DNA from: Megalodesulfovibrio gigas DSM 1382 = ATCC 19364
GTDB lineage: Bacteria; Desulfobacterota; Desulfovibrionia; Desulfovibrionales; Desulfovibrionaceae
Reading direction: 5' to 3'
Assembly: GCF_000468495.1 (NCBI RefSeq)
Contig: NC_022444.1
Coordinates: 3,397,553 to 3,448,795 of the forward strand
Length of the DNA: 51,243 bases
The notes under the pieces were generated by a model, which did no database searches, was not told where the DNA came from, and saw only the letters and a list, made by a program, of their open reading frames with translations. How positions within the stretch are numbered: position 1 is the first letter of the stretch; every line of letters starts with the position of its first letter. A program made the position numbers and the translations under genes. This document shows positions 51,240 through 51,243 of the stretch, in pieces.

Positions 51240-51243
51240 GCTC

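Noticed and set aside
1-51243. CRISPR array, prophage, insertion sequence or replication origin
   Set aside because: No regularly spaced direct repeats, transposase, integrase or phage structural genes, and no dnaA-type region were seen.

Overview
The window is GC-rich bacterial chromosome with dense, mostly housekeeping and signalling gene content. The gene set (a MucR/Ros regulator with a local operator, HacA/HacB-type leucine isomerase subunits, many receiver, GGDEF and HD-GYP proteins, a very large chemosensory cluster and no phage or IS genes) suggests a free-living motile deltaproteobacterium of the Desulfovibrio type. That placement is an inference from content; no 16S gene is present. 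Two tRNA genes (Ala-CGC, Ser-GCT) and the rplM-rpsI pair mark this as core chromosome.

Region 1 (23-15596, all minus strand) is one compact chemosensory operon of 14 genes. In transcription order they are: receiver, soluble methyl-accepting protein with two signalling tips, triple-CheW protein, CheD, CheB, HEAT-repeat protein, CheR, CheY, CheA with two Hpt domains, second triple-CheW protein, STAS protein, second CheY, second CheA, and membrane-anchored methyl-accepting protein. Genes overlap or lie within tens of bases and nearly all have good Shine-Dalgarno sequences. It holds a full adaptation set (CheR, CheB, CheD) but two kinases and two multi-CheW scaffolds. Upstream lies a gene-free stretch of about 630 bases with three related hairpins.

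Region 2 (16229-24830) holds tRNA-Ala and its terminator, a methyltransferase, a PilZ protein with a zinc ribbon, an ABC-F ATPase and the leucine operon leuA-leuC-leuD-leuB. A short ORF upstream of leuA encodes a 23-residue leader peptide with a run of three Leu codons plus a fourth just before the stop, so the operon looks controlled by leucine attenuation.

Region 3 (24827-28360) is accessory: two divergent secreted proteins (a beta-helix protein and a leucine-rich-repeat-like protein), a 12-base G tract, and a small coiled-coil membrane protein.

Region 4 (28559-39649) is rich in signalling: a REC-REC-GGDEF diguanylate cyclase, a HAD hydrolase, an HU-type DNA-binding protein, a second CheD, a degenerate tandem-GGDEF/TPR protein, an SDR epimerase, a REC-PAS-HD-GYP phosphodiesterase, NAD kinase and a large DUF89-like protein. 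With the PilZ protein these form a likely c-di-GMP network beside the chemosensory operon.

Region 5 (39725-51243) holds tRNA-Ser, MucR, a sensor kinase whose phosphoacceptor histidine is replaced by glutamine, a metallophosphoesterase, diacylglycerol kinase, a pseudo-receiver/TPR protein, an acyltransferase, a cysteine-cluster protein, a shikimate-kinase-like protein, rpsI and rplM, a SPOR lipoprotein and an HD-domain protein. Several intergenic gaps carry copies of one hairpin repeat that probably also ends transcription.
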